In this document: one piece after another, positions 25,390 through 33,705 of the stretch
Numbering within the stretch: the stretch's first letter is position 1
Layout of the letters: the number at the start of each line of letters is the position of its first letter
DNA from: GCA-002282575 sp964646525
Lineage (GTDB): Bacteria; Pseudomonadota; Gammaproteobacteria; Thiomicrospirales; Thiomicrospiraceae
Assembly (NCBI GenBank): GCA_964646525.1
Contig: CAZYER010000008.1
Coordinates: 1-50,083 of the forward strand
Direction of reading: 5' to 3'
DNA: 50,083 nt
Notes under the pieces: model-generated
Databases searched by the model: none
Seen by the model: only the letters and a program-made list of their open reading frames with translations
Told to the model about the DNA's origin: nothing
Translations under genes and position numbers: made by a program

Positions 25390-25758
25390 ATGATTCAGAT
25401 GCAGACAGTTCTCGAAGTGGCTGATAACTCAGGTGCTAAACGAGTAATGTGTATCAAAGTCCTAGGTGGATCTAAGCGTCGCTATGCTGGCGTGGGTGAT
25501 TTAATCAAGGTTAGCGTCAAAGACGCTGCGCCACGTGGACGCGTTAAGAAGGGTGATGTTTACACTGCGGTTGTCGTTCGTACAGCTAAAGGTGTTCGTC
25601 GTCCAGATGGTAGCGTAATTCGTTTTGACGATAATGCTGCTGTGATCCTGAATAATAAGCAGGAGCCAATCGGTACCCGTATTTTTGGACCAGTGACTCG
25701 TGAGCTTCGTGGTGAAAAATTCATGAAGATCGTTTCACTAGCGCCAGAAGTGCTGTAA
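25390..25758 (+). CDS. rplN: 50S ribosomal protein L14
   Basis: L14 lies at the subunit interface. The product is 122 aa, beginning MIQMQTVLEVADNSGAKRVM and ending FMKIVSLAPEVL as in E. coli. The start at 25390 is chosen by this terminus and by GGGGTG upstream; in-frame codons before it are not conserved. It is the first gene of the spc operon. Confidence 0.97.
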   Translation: MIQMQTVLEVADNSGAKRVMCIKVLGGSKRRYAGVGDLIKVSVKDAAPRGRVKKGDVYTAVVVRTAKGVRRPDGSVIRFDDNAAVILNNKQEPIGTRIFGPVTRELRGEKFMKIVSLAPEVL

Positions 25759-25771
25759 GGAGCATTTAAGT

Positions 25772-26083
25772 ATGAACCGTATTCGCAAGGGCGATGAAGT
25801 TGTTGTAATCACTGGTGGCGATAAAGGTAAACGTGGCGTTGTTGCTACGATCCTAAAAAACGATCGCATCGTGGTTGAAGGTGTCAATATCCGCAAAAAG
25901 CACGTTAAAGCTAATCCAGCTATGGGTGTAGAAGGTGGCATTATTGCAAAAGAAGCAACTATCCATGCTTCTAATGTGGCGCTATATAACGCCGAAACAC
26001 AAAAGGCTGACCGTATTGGTTACAAATTTGTGGACGGTAAGAAAGTGCGTTTTTTCAAGTCGACCGGCAAGGTCGTTGACTGA
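25772..26083 (+). CDS. rplX: 50S ribosomal protein L24
   Basis: L24 is an assembly initiator that binds the 5 prime end of 23S rRNA. The product is 103 aa, with a KOW motif (RKGDEVVVITGGDKGKRG) near residues 4-21. It lies 13 bases after rplN with AAGGAG upstream. Confidence 0.97.
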   Translation: MNRIRKGDEVVVITGGDKGKRGVVATILKNDRIVVEGVNIRKKHVKANPAMGVEGGIIAKEATIHASNVALYNAETQKADRIGYKFVDGKKVRFFKSTGKVVD

Positions 26084-26098
26084 TTTGCGGGTGTATAG

Positions 26099-26638
26099 AT
26101 GGCACGTTTAAAAGATATTTACCGCAAAGATGTTGTACCTTCATTGCAGTCGCAATTTGGTTACAAGTCTATTATGCAGGTACCACGTCTCACCAAAATC
26201 ACTCTGAATATGGGTGTTGGTGAAGCCTTGGCAGATAAGAAGGTTTTAGCTAACGCTATTGCCGATATGGAAAAAATTGCTGGTCAAAAGCCAGTGCAGA
26301 CATTGGCTAAAAAATCAGTAGCGGGCTTTAAGGTTCGTGAGGGTTGGCCAATTGGCTGTAAAGTTACGTTGCGCGGTGCGCATATGTACGAGTTTTTAGA
26401 TCGCTTGATTAACGTTGCGCTTCCTCGTGTGCGTGACTTCCGTGGTCTAGATCCAAAAGGTTTTGATGGCATGGGTAACTATAATTTTGGCGTTAAAGAG
26501 CAAATTATTTTCCCAGAAATCGAATTTGAAAAAGTTGATGCAATGCGTGGTATGAATATCACCTTTACAACAACTGCCCAAACGAATGAAGAAGGTCGTG
26601 CTTTATTGGCCGCTTTCAATTTCCCGTTCAAGAAGTAA
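26099..26638 (+). CDS. rplE: 50S ribosomal protein L5
   Basis: L5 binds 5S rRNA and contacts P-site tRNA. The product is 179 aa, with LTKITLNMGVGEA and the FGVKEQIIFPEIEFEK segment. It lies between rplX and rpsN in the standard order. Confidence 0.98.
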   Translation: MARLKDIYRKDVVPSLQSQFGYKSIMQVPRLTKITLNMGVGEALADKKVLANAIADMEKIAGQKPVQTLAKKSVAGFKVREGWPIGCKVTLRGAHMYEFLDRLINVALPRVRDFRGLDPKGFDGMGNYNFGVKEQIIFPEIEFEKVDAMRGMNITFTTTAQTNEEGRALLAAFNFPFKK

Positions 26639-26646
26639 GGTGAGTT

Positions 26647-26952
26647 ATGGCTAAAATTTCCATGATTGAGCGCGATAAAAAGCGTACCGAACTGGTTGAG
26701 CGTTATAAGGCTAAACGTGATGCTTTGCGTGCAAAAAGCCGTGATGCATCATTGAGTTTTGAAGAGCGTATGGCTGCGGCTGATGCGCTTAATAAAATGC
26801 CTCGTGACTCAGCCCCAACACGTCAACAACGTCGTTGCCGACTAACAGGTCGTCCACACGGTGTTTATCGTAAGTTCGGTTTGTGCCGTAACAAGCTGCG
26901 TGAGCTAACCATGCGCGGGGAAATTCCCGGTTTGCGCAAGGCAAGCTGGTAA
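26647..26952 (+). CDS. rpsN: 30S ribosomal protein S14
   Basis: S14 is a 30S head protein. The product is 101 aa, the long form without a CXXC zinc ribbon, as is usual in Gammaproteobacteria. The C-terminal core RCRLTGRPHGVYRKFGLCR is intact. Confidence 0.98.
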   Translation: MAKISMIERDKKRTELVERYKAKRDALRAKSRDASLSFEERMAAADALNKMPRDSAPTRQQRRCRLTGRPHGVYRKFGLCRNKLRELTMRGEIPGLRKASW

Positions 26953-26976
26953 GTATTTCTAGAAGGATCATAGACC

Positions 26977-27372
26977 ATGAGTATGTCTGACCCTATTGGT
27001 GATATGCTGGTTCGCATCTCGAATGCGCAACGTGCAAACCATCGTACGGTGCCAATGCCTTCTTCTAAAATGAAGAAAGCGATTGCAACTGTGCTCAAGA
27101 ATGAAGGTTATATTGCTGACTTTGCTGAAACCAGCGACGGCGCTTTAACTAATTTAACGATTGAGCTTAAATATTTTCAGGGCAAGCCTGTAATCGAATC
27201 TGTCAAACGTGTTAGCCGTCCTGGTTTGCGCGTGTACAAAGGTAAAGATGAATTACCTAAAGTAATGGGCGGTTTGGGTATTGCTATTGTTTCAACTTCT
27301 CGCGGCATTATGACCGACAGCCAAGCACGCAACGCGGGCATGGGTGGCGAAGTCATTTGTACGATTGCCTAA
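26977..27372 (+). CDS. rpsH: 30S ribosomal protein S8
   Basis: S8 binds the central domain of 16S rRNA and in E. coli represses the spc operon by binding the rplE mRNA region. The product is 131 aa, beginning MSMSDPIGDMLVRISNAQ and ending with the conserved ARNAGMGGEVICTIA. AAGGA lies upstream. Confidence 0.98.
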   Translation: MSMSDPIGDMLVRISNAQRANHRTVPMPSSKMKKAIATVLKNEGYIADFAETSDGALTNLTIELKYFQGKPVIESVKRVSRPGLRVYKGKDELPKVMGGLGIAIVSTSRGIMTDSQARNAGMGGEVICTIA

Positions 27373-27383
27373 GGAGTTGTGCG

Positions 27384-27917
27384 ATGTCTCGTATTGCTAA
27401 AAAACCAATTGCGCTTCCTAAGGGCGTTGAATTAACGGTTGCTAATGGTAGCGTTACGGTTAAAGGGGCTAAAGGCTCATTGACACGTAATGTGCATCCA
27501 TTGGTTACTGTGGCTGTTGAAGGTTCTGATGTTGTTGTTAACGTAGCGAACGATACTACTTCTGCTTGGACACAAGCAGGTACAATGCGTGCTAACTTAG
27601 CAAACATGATTCAAGGTGTTAGTGCTGGTTTCGAACGCAAGCTATTATTAGTTGGCGTTGGTTATCGTGCTGCAGCGCAAGGTAATGCTGTTAACCTAAG
27701 TTTAGGTTTTTCACATCCTGTAATACATCAGTTGCCTGCTGGAATTACTGCTGAAACTCCCTCACAAACTGAAATTGTACTGAAAGGTATTAATAAAGAA
27801 GTGTTGGGCCAAGTGGCTGCAGAAATTCGTGGCTACCGTCCTCCTGAGCCTTATAAAGGTAAGGGTGTTAAGTATGCGGATGAGATTATCATTCGTAAGG
27901 AAGTGAAGAAGAAATAA
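27384..27917 (+). CDS. rplF: 50S ribosomal protein L6
   Basis: L6 lies near the factor-binding site. The product is 177 aa. The start at 27384 gives MSRIAKKPIALPKGVE, with AAGGAG upstream. The conserved C-terminal RGYRPPEPYKGKGVKY is present. An earlier in-frame ATG at 27357 would overlap rpsH and is not conserved. Confidence 0.97.
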   Translation: MSRIAKKPIALPKGVELTVANGSVTVKGAKGSLTRNVHPLVTVAVEGSDVVVNVANDTTSAWTQAGTMRANLANMIQGVSAGFERKLLLVGVGYRAAAQGNAVNLSLGFSHPVIHQLPAGITAETPSQTEIVLKGINKEVLGQVAAEIRGYRPPEPYKGKGVKYADEIIIRKEVKKK

Positions 27918-27927
27918 GGGTTAAGAC

Positions 27928-28281
27928 ATGGATAAAAAGACCAGTCGTCTACGTCGTGCTAAACGCACGCGTATGAAAATCCGCGAATTACGCATGCCAC
28001 GTTTGAGCATCATGCGTACACCTCGTCATATGTACGCTCAGTTGATTTCAGCTGATGGTAGTTCTGTTATTGCAGCCGCTTCGACTGTTGAGAAAGCGAT
28101 TGCAACAGGAATCAAATATACAGGTAATGCGGAAGCCGCTGCAGTCATTGGTAAAACCATTGCTGAGCGTGCAAAACAAGCGGGTGTTGAAGCAGTCGCA
28201 TTTGATCGCTCCGGTTTCCTGTATCACGGTCGTGTTAAAGCGTTAGCTGATGCCGCTCGTGAAGCCGGTCTCAAATTCTAA
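27928..28281 (+). CDS. rplR: 50S ribosomal protein L18
   Basis: L18 binds 5S rRNA with L5 and L25. The product is 117 aa, with LSIMRTPRHMYAQLI and FDRSGFLYHGRVKALADAAR. It is 10 bases after rplF. Confidence 0.98.
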   Translation: MDKKTSRLRRAKRTRMKIRELRMPRLSIMRTPRHMYAQLISADGSSVIAAASTVEKAIATGIKYTGNAEAAAVIGKTIAERAKQAGVEAVAFDRSGFLYHGRVKALADAAREAGLKF

Positions 28282-28292
28282 GGATTGACAAA

Positions 28293-28811
28293 ATGAGCGT
28301 TGAAATTGAAGACAAAAATGATCAACAGCAGGATGCGTTGATCGAGAAATTGGTGTCAATCCGCCGCGTAACAAAAGTAGTGAAGGGTGGTCGTGTGATG
28401 ACTTTCTCTGCACTAACTGTAGTTGGTGATGGTAACGGTCGTGTTGGCTTTGGTTCTGGTAAAGCGCGTGAAGTGCCTGTTGCGATTAAAAAAGCAATGG
28501 ATAAAGCAAAACAAACCATGCGTGAAGTGCCTTTGACAAATGGTACGATTGTTCATCCAACAATTGCCGAGTTTGGTGCTACTAAGATTACGCTAATTCC
28601 AGCATCGGAAGGTACTGGTGTTATCGCTGGTGGTGCGATGCGTGCTGTAATGGAAGCCGCTGGTGTTCATAATATTATGTCAAAAATTACGGGTTCGCGT
28701 AACGACGGTAATGTTGTTCGTGCAGCCGTTAAGGGGTTGACGGAAATGAATACGGTAGATTACATCGCAGCTAAGCGTGGTAAAACCGTAGCTGAAGTGT
28801 TAGGAAACTAA
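28293..28811 (+). CDS. rpsE: 30S ribosomal protein S5
   Basis: S5 lies at the mRNA entry site and affects accuracy. The product is 172 aa. The double-stranded RNA-binding region RRVTKVVKGGRVMTFSAL is near residues 24-41, and VGDGNGRVGFG follows. AAGGA lies upstream. Confidence 0.98.
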   Translation: MSVEIEDKNDQQQDALIEKLVSIRRVTKVVKGGRVMTFSALTVVGDGNGRVGFGSGKAREVPVAIKKAMDKAKQTMREVPLTNGTIVHPTIAEFGATKITLIPASEGTGVIAGGAMRAVMEAAGVHNIMSKITGSRNDGNVVRAAVKGLTEMNTVDYIAAKRGKTVAEVLGN

Positions 28812-28813
28812 TC

Positions 28814-28996
28814 ATGTCACAAGTAAAAGTTACATTGGTTAAAAGTCCAATCGGTCGTAAACCCAATCATATTGGTTGTGTTAAGGGCTTGGGCTTACGT
28901 AAAGTGAATCATTCACGTGTTCTGAAGGATACTCCTGAAGTGCGTGGTATGATTCGTACGATTAGCTACTTAGTTAAAGTGGAAGAGGTGGCTTGA
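28814..28996 (+). CDS. rpmD: 50S ribosomal protein L30
   Basis: A small large-subunit protein of 60 aa, with VTLVKSPIGRKPNHIGCVKG near its start. It sits two bases after rpsE and its TGA overlaps the rplO start by one base. Confidence 0.97.
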   Translation: MSQVKVTLVKSPIGRKPNHIGCVKGLGLRKVNHSRVLKDTPEVRGMIRTISYLVKVEEVA

Positions 28997-29433
28997 TGCG
29001 TTTAAACGATCTAGCACCAGCATTTGGTGCGAAAAAAGCGCCTAAACGTTTGGGTCGTGGTATCGGCTCAAACCTAGGTAAAACTTCTGGCAAGGGTCAT
29101 AAAGGTCAAAAATCACGTTCAGGCGGCTATCATAAAGTTGGCTTTGAAGGTGGTCAAATGCCTTTACAACGTCGTTTGCCTAAGTTCGGTTTTGTGTCGC
29201 AAAAAGCACTTAAAACAACCGATCTTCGTTTGGACGCGTTGAACGCGATTGATGTTGATGTGATTGATGTTGCTGTGCTGAAAGCAGCTGGTTTGGTTGG
29301 TGGTAAATATAGCTTTGTTAAAGTTATGGGCAGTGGCACTATCAACAAAGCAGTTACTTTAGTTGGTATCAAAGCAACAGCAACGGCTAAGGCTGCGATT
29401 GAAGCAGCTGGTGGTCAGGTTAAAGAAGCCTAA
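28996..29433 (+). CDS. rplO: 50S ribosomal protein L15
   Basis: L15 is a late-assembly large-subunit protein. The product is 145 aa from ATG 28996 (E. coli 144). The glycine-rich N-terminus RLGRGIGSNLGKTSGKGHKG is intact. The start overlaps the rpmD stop (TGATG). A TTG one codon earlier is less likely. Confidence 0.96.
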   Translation: MRLNDLAPAFGAKKAPKRLGRGIGSNLGKTSGKGHKGQKSRSGGYHKVGFEGGQMPLQRRLPKFGFVSQKALKTTDLRLDALNAIDVDVIDVAVLKAAGLVGGKYSFVKVMGSGTINKAVTLVGIKATATAKAAIEAAGGQVKEA

Positions 29434-29435
29434 TC

Positions 29436-30746
29436 ATGTCGGCAATGACATCAGCACAAACAAGTTGGTCTCAAGAGCTGGTTCAGCGCATCTTTTTCGT
29501 GATTGGTGCGCTAATCGTTTATCGATTAGGGGCTCATATTCCTGTTCCATCAATTGATCCCATCGCTTTAGCTGCGATGTTCGCCCAGCAAAAAGGCACT
29601 ATCTTAGACATGTTCAACATGTTTTCGGGTGGTGCTTTGGAGCGTTTATCTGTCCTTGCTTTGGGTATTATGCCTTATATTTCTGCTTCGATTATTGTTC
29701 AGTTGTTAACGATTGTATCGCCGACACTAGAGCAGTTAAAAAAAGAAGGAGAAAGTGGACGTCGTAAGATCACTCAGTATACGCGTTACGGAACTGTTGT
29801 CTTGGCAACTTTTCAAGCGATTGGTGTTGCGATTGCACTTGAAGCACAGCAGATTAATGGGCTTTCTGTCGTTATTGATCCCGGTTTAGGTTTTAAAATT
29901 ATTGCCGTTTCTACCTTAGTTGCAGGTACAATTTTCTTGATGTGGCTGGGCGAACAAATTACTGAGCGTGGAATGGGTAATGGAATTTCTATTATTATTT
30001 TCGCCGGTATTGTTGCTGGGTTGCCTTCAGCCTTAGGCGGAACTCTTGAGTTGGTTAGTACTGGCGAGCTGGGAGTTTTCGTTGTTTTCCTATTATTGTC
30101 TGTTATTTTATTGGTAACAGCTTTTGTAGTATTTGTAGAGAGTGGACAGCGTAAAATTACCGTTCATTTTTCACAAAGAACGAATGCGCGTGCGATGTTT
30201 CAACAGCAGGTTACGCATATTCCGTTCAAATTAAACATGGCGGGAGTTATTCCTCCTATTTTTGCTTCTAGTATCATTCTGTTTCCAGCTTCATTGGGTG
30301 GGTGGTTTGGTTCAAGTGAAAATATGGGTTGGCTTAAAGACATTGCGACAACCTTGTCGCCAGGTCAGCCGCTGTATGTTGGATTATATGCATTAGCGAT
30401 ATTGTTCTTTACGTTCTTTTATACTGCTGTTGTATTTAATCCAAAAGATACAGCCGATAATTTACGACGTTCGGGTGCCTTTATCCCAGGCATTCGTCCA
30501 GGTGATCAAACGGCGCGCTATCTAGATACCATTATGAGTCGGTTGACTTTAGCAGGCGCGTTGTACATTACAGCCGTCTGTTTGTTGCCTGAGTTTTTGA
30601 TTCTTTATTGGAATGTCCCCTTTTACTTTGGTGGCACTTCATTATTGATCATCGTGGTAGTTGTGATGGATTTCATGACTCAAATGCAATCGTTCATTAT
30701 GTCGGGTCAGTACCCAGGTATGATGAAAAAAATGCAGATGCGTTAA
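29436..30746 (+). CDS. secY: protein translocase subunit SecY
   Basis: SecY is the protein-conducting channel of the inner membrane and works with SecE (encoded here at 4016) and SecG. The product is 436 aa with about ten hydrophobic spans. It starts two bases after rplO. rpmJ, which often follows secY, is not present before the alpha promoter. Confidence 0.98.
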   Translation: MSAMTSAQTSWSQELVQRIFFVIGALIVYRLGAHIPVPSIDPIALAAMFAQQKGTILDMFNMFSGGALERLSVLALGIMPYISASIIVQLLTIVSPTLEQLKKEGESGRRKITQYTRYGTVVLATFQAIGVAIALEAQQINGLSVVIDPGLGFKIIAVSTLVAGTIFLMWLGEQITERGMGNGISIIIFAGIVAGLPSALGGTLELVSTGELGVFVVFLLLSVILLVTAFVVFVESGQRKITVHFSQRTNARAMFQQQVTHIPFKLNMAGVIPPIFASSIILFPASLGGWFGSSENMGWLKDIATTLSPGQPLYVGLYALAILFFTFFYTAVVFNPKDTADNLRRSGAFIPGIRPGDQTARYLDTIMSRLTLAGALYITAVCLLPEFLILYWNVPFYFGGTSLLIIVVVVMDFMTQMQSFIMSGQYPGMMKKMQMR

Positions 30747-30751
30747 TAAGC

Positions 30752-30780
30752 TTGAATGAGTCGGGCTAACTTGCTATAAT
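30752..30780 (+). promoter_or_regulatory. sigma-70 promoter of the alpha operon
   Basis: TTGAAT at 30752-30757 and TATAAT at 30775-30780 have a 17-bp spacer. The expected leader is only about 40 bases and starts close to a GCGAG/CTCGC hairpin at 30782-30794. Confidence 0.8.
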
Positions 30781-30826
30781 TGCGAGTTTCTCGCTTTGGC
30801 ATACAAAATTTTAGGAGTAGATGGGT

Positions 30827-31183
30827 ATGGCCCGTATTGCTGGTGTAAACATCCCAGTCAATAAGCATATTGTGATTGGATTGCGCGCTATTTATGGCGT
30901 AGGTCCCACTCGTGCTAAAAGTATTTGTGCTGCCGTAGGTATTGATCCTGCGACTAAAGTACGTGAATTGACGGAAGATCAATTAGAAGCTATTCGTGCG
31001 CAAGTTGGTACGTTTGCTGTCGAAGGTGACTTACGTCGTGAAGTATCTATGAGCATCAAACGTTTGATGGACATGGGTTGTTTCCGTGGTATTCGTCATC
31101 GCCGTGGCTTGCCTGTGCGTGGTCAACGTACCAAGACTAATGCGCGCACTCGTAAGGGTCCACGCAAAGCAATCAAGAAATAA
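30827..31183 (+). CDS. rpsM: 30S ribosomal protein S13
   Basis: S13 is a 30S head protein that contacts the P-site tRNA and L5. The product is 118 aa when started at MARIAGVNIPVNKH, as in E. coli. GGAG at 30814-30817 is nine bases from this ATG but only three from the in-frame ATG at 30821. It is the first gene of the alpha operon. Confidence 0.96.
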   Translation: MARIAGVNIPVNKHIVIGLRAIYGVGPTRAKSICAAVGIDPATKVRELTEDQLEAIRAQVGTFAVEGDLRREVSMSIKRLMDMGCFRGIRHRRGLPVRGQRTKTNARTRKGPRKAIKK

Positions 31184-31202
31184 TTAGGAAGAGAGAATCA
31201 AG

Positions 31203-31598
31203 ATGGCTAGACCTTCCAAAGATTCACGCGTCCGTAAGAAAATTAAAATTACGGTAAATGACGCGATTGCGCATGTGCATGCAAGCTTTAACAATACTAT
31301 TGTTAGTATTTCTGATCGTCAAGGTAACGTACTAAGCTGGGCAACTGCTGGCGGCAGTGGTTTCCGTGGCTCACGTAAGAGTACACCTTTTGCTGCTCAG
31401 GTAGCTGCTGAACGTGCTGGTACTGTAGCGCTTGAATATGGCGTTAAGAACATGGATGTTCGCATTAAAGGACCAGGTCCTGGTCGCGAATCAGCTGTCC
31501 GTGCTTTAAATGCGCTCGGTTTTAAAATTATGAACATCTCCGATGTGACGCCCATTCCTCATAATGGTTGCCGTCCACCGAAGAAACGTCGTGTGTAA
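31203..31598 (+). CDS. rpsK: 30S ribosomal protein S11
   Basis: S11 forms part of the platform that holds the Shine-Dalgarno helix. The product is 131 aa, with HASFNNTIVSISDRQGNVL and the C-terminal PIPHNGCRPPKKRRV. AGGAAGAG lies upstream. Confidence 0.98.
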   Translation: MARPSKDSRVRKKIKITVNDAIAHVHASFNNTIVSISDRQGNVLSWATAGGSGFRGSRKSTPFAAQVAAERAGTVALEYGVKNMDVRIKGPGPGRESAVRALNALGFKIMNISDVTPIPHNGCRPPKKRRV

Positions 31599-31613
31599 GC
31601 AGGGTTAGTTTTC

Positions 31614-32234
31614 ATGGCAAGATATATTGGTCCAAAATGTAAACTTTCTCGTCGCGAAGGTACTGATCTAGAACTGAAAAGTGCTTTACGTCCGTTAGAA
31701 AGTAAATGTAATTTACAACAAGCACCAGGTCAGCATGGCGCTGCTGTTTCTAAGCCAACTGAATACCGTATTCAGTTGCGTGAGAAACAAAAAGTTCGTC
31801 GTATTTATGGTGTATTAGAGAAACAGTTTGCTAGCTACTTCAAGGAAGCTGCGCGTCTTAAAGGTTCTACTGGTGAGAATCTGCTGCGGTTGTTGGAAGG
31901 TCGCTTAGATAACGTTGTTTATCGTATGGGGTTTGCTTCAACTCGTGCAGAAGCGCGTCAAGTCGTTTCGCATCGTTTGATCATGATCAATGGTCGTACT
32001 GCGAGCATTGCTTCAATGCAAGTTAAGGCAGGTGATGTCGTGAGCGTTCGTGAGCGCGCACGTTCACATCAGCGTATTGCTACTGCTATGGAGTTGGCTG
32101 GTCGTAAAGGCATGCCTTCTTGGGTAGAAGTAGATCACAGCAAGTTTGAAGGTGTATTTAAGTCATTACCAGATCGTAGCGATCTGTCTGCTGATATTAA
32201 AGAACACTTGATTGTCGAGTTGTATTCTAAGTAA
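31614..32234 (+). CDS. rpsD: 30S ribosomal protein S4
   Basis: S4 initiates 30S assembly and in E. coli represses the alpha operon. The product is 206 aa, beginning MARYIGPKCKLSRREGTDL, with an S4 RNA-binding fold near RLDNVVYRMGFASTRAEARQ. It is the zinc-free form. Confidence 0.98.
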   Translation: MARYIGPKCKLSRREGTDLELKSALRPLESKCNLQQAPGQHGAAVSKPTEYRIQLREKQKVRRIYGVLEKQFASYFKEAARLKGSTGENLLRLLEGRLDNVVYRMGFASTRAEARQVVSHRLIMINGRTASIASMQVKAGDVVSVRERARSHQRIATAMELAGRKGMPSWVEVDHSKFEGVFKSLPDRSDLSADIKEHLIVELYSK

Positions 32235-32269
32235 TCCGTAAAAAGGGTTGATCCCAAGGATAGCGAGAA

Positions 32270-33253
32270 ATGATGAATGAGTTGCTGACGCCACGTTTAG
32301 TAGATGTGGTGCGTTTGTCGAGCACACATAGTCAAGTTACACTGGAGCCGCTAGAACGCGGTTTCGGTCATACTTTAGGTAATGCGTTGCGTCGTATTTT
32401 GTTATCTTCTATGACGGGTTGTGCCGTTGTTGAAGTGCAAATTGATGATGTGTTGCATGAATTTTCGACCATTGATGGCGTGCGCGAAGACGTGCTAGAG
32501 ATCTTGTTGAACCTGAAAGGTATTGCCTTGACGATGGGTTCACGCGACGAAGTTACTTTGTCGTTGAATAAGCAGGGTGCTGGTGTTGTTACAGCTGGTG
32601 ATATTGAGTTATCACATGATGTTGAGATTGTTAATCCAGATCACGTAATCGCCCATTTAGAGGCTGGTGCTAAGCTGGCTATGCAATTGAAGGTGCAACG
32701 TGGTCGTGGTTATTCGCCCGCTAATCAGCGCTATCGTGAAGGTGAGACCTCACCAGTTGGTGTGTTGCGTTTAGATGCTTCATTCTCTCCAGTTGTATCG
32801 GTTAGCTATGCGGTAGAAAATACGCGTGTTGAAAACCGTACAGATTTAGACAAGTTGATCATTAACATTGAAACGAACGGTACCTTAGATCCTGAAGAAG
32901 TGATTCGTCAGGCGGCTACTATCTTGCATGTTCAGTTATCAGCTTTTGTCGATATGACTCACACAGACGTTAAAACAACGGGTGTGAAAGAAATCGAGTT
33001 TGAACCAGTCTTTTTACAGCCAGTGGACGATTTGGAGTTAACCGTTCGTTCTGCCAACTGCTTAAAAGCTGAAAATATTTTTTATATTGGTGACTTGGTG
33101 CAACGTGCAGAAAGCGCGCTACTAAAAACGCCTAACTTGGGCAAGAAGTCTTTGCAAGAAATCAAAGATGTTTTAGCACAACGCGGGTTGTCTTTGGGTA
33201 TGAAGCTCGAAAACTGGCCACCAGCATCATTGGCTGCAAAAGCCACGCAATAA
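32270..33253 (+). CDS. rpoA: RNA polymerase alpha subunit
   Basis: Alpha dimerises to start polymerase assembly, and its C-terminal domain binds UP elements and activators. The product is 327 aa. The N-terminal domain has GFGHTLGNALRRILLSSM near residues 30-47. The C-terminal domain spans about 245-315, ending RGLSLGMKLENWPP. Two adjacent ATG codons, 32270 and 32273, are both possible starts. Confidence 0.97.
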   Translation: MMNELLTPRLVDVVRLSSTHSQVTLEPLERGFGHTLGNALRRILLSSMTGCAVVEVQIDDVLHEFSTIDGVREDVLEILLNLKGIALTMGSRDEVTLSLNKQGAGVVTAGDIELSHDVEIVNPDHVIAHLEAGAKLAMQLKVQRGRGYSPANQRYREGETSPVGVLRLDASFSPVVSVSYAVENTRVENRTDLDKLIINIETNGTLDPEEVIRQAATILHVQLSAFVDMTHTDVKTTGVKEIEFEPVFLQPVDDLELTVRSANCLKAENIFYIGDLVQRAESALLKTPNLGKKSLQEIKDVLAQRGLSLGMKLENWPPASLAAKATQ

Positions 33254-33269
33254 TTAGGGGGCATTTAAC

Positions 33270-33644
33270 ATGCGTCACATGAATCGCGGTCGTAAATTTA
33301 ACCGCAATAGTTCACATCGTAAAGCGATGTTCCAAAATTTAACCAATGCGTTGATGGAACATGAAGTTATCCGTACTACTTTGCCTAAAGCAAAAGAGTT
33401 GCGTATGTATGCTGAACCATTAATTACTTTGGCTAAAGTGGACTCTGTTCACAATCGTCGTATTGCTTTTGCTCGCACTCGTGATGCTTCTGTTGTGGGT
33501 AAATTATTTACCGATATCGGTCCTCGCTTCAAGACACGTCCAGGTGGTTACCTGCGTATTTTGAAAATTGGTCAGCGTGCTGGTGATGCTGCACCTATGG
33601 CGATTATCGAAATGGTAGATCGTCCAGAAGCAGCGACTGAATAA
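33270..33644 (+). CDS. rplQ: 50S ribosomal protein L17
   Basis: L17 lies near the tunnel exit. The product is 124 aa, beginning MRHMNRGRKFNRNSSHRKAM. AGGGG lies 12 bases upstream. It is the last gene of the alpha operon and is followed by a strong terminator. Confidence 0.98.
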   Translation: MRHMNRGRKFNRNSSHRKAMFQNLTNALMEHEVIRTTLPKAKELRMYAEPLITLAKVDSVHNRRIAFARTRDASVVGKLFTDIGPRFKTRPGGYLRILKIGQRAGDAAPMAIIEMVDRPEAATE

Positions 33645-33658
33645 GTCGATGTGATATA

Positions 33659-33687
33659 AAAAACCGAGCATTTGCTCGGTTTTTTTA
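33659..33687 (+). terminator. rho-independent terminator of the alpha operon
   Basis: The stem ACCGAGC/GCTCGGT with an ATTT loop is flanked by A-run and T-run. It closes the ribosomal protein region. Confidence 0.93.
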
Positions 33688-33705
33688 TAGCTTATAGTCT
33701 GTCTT

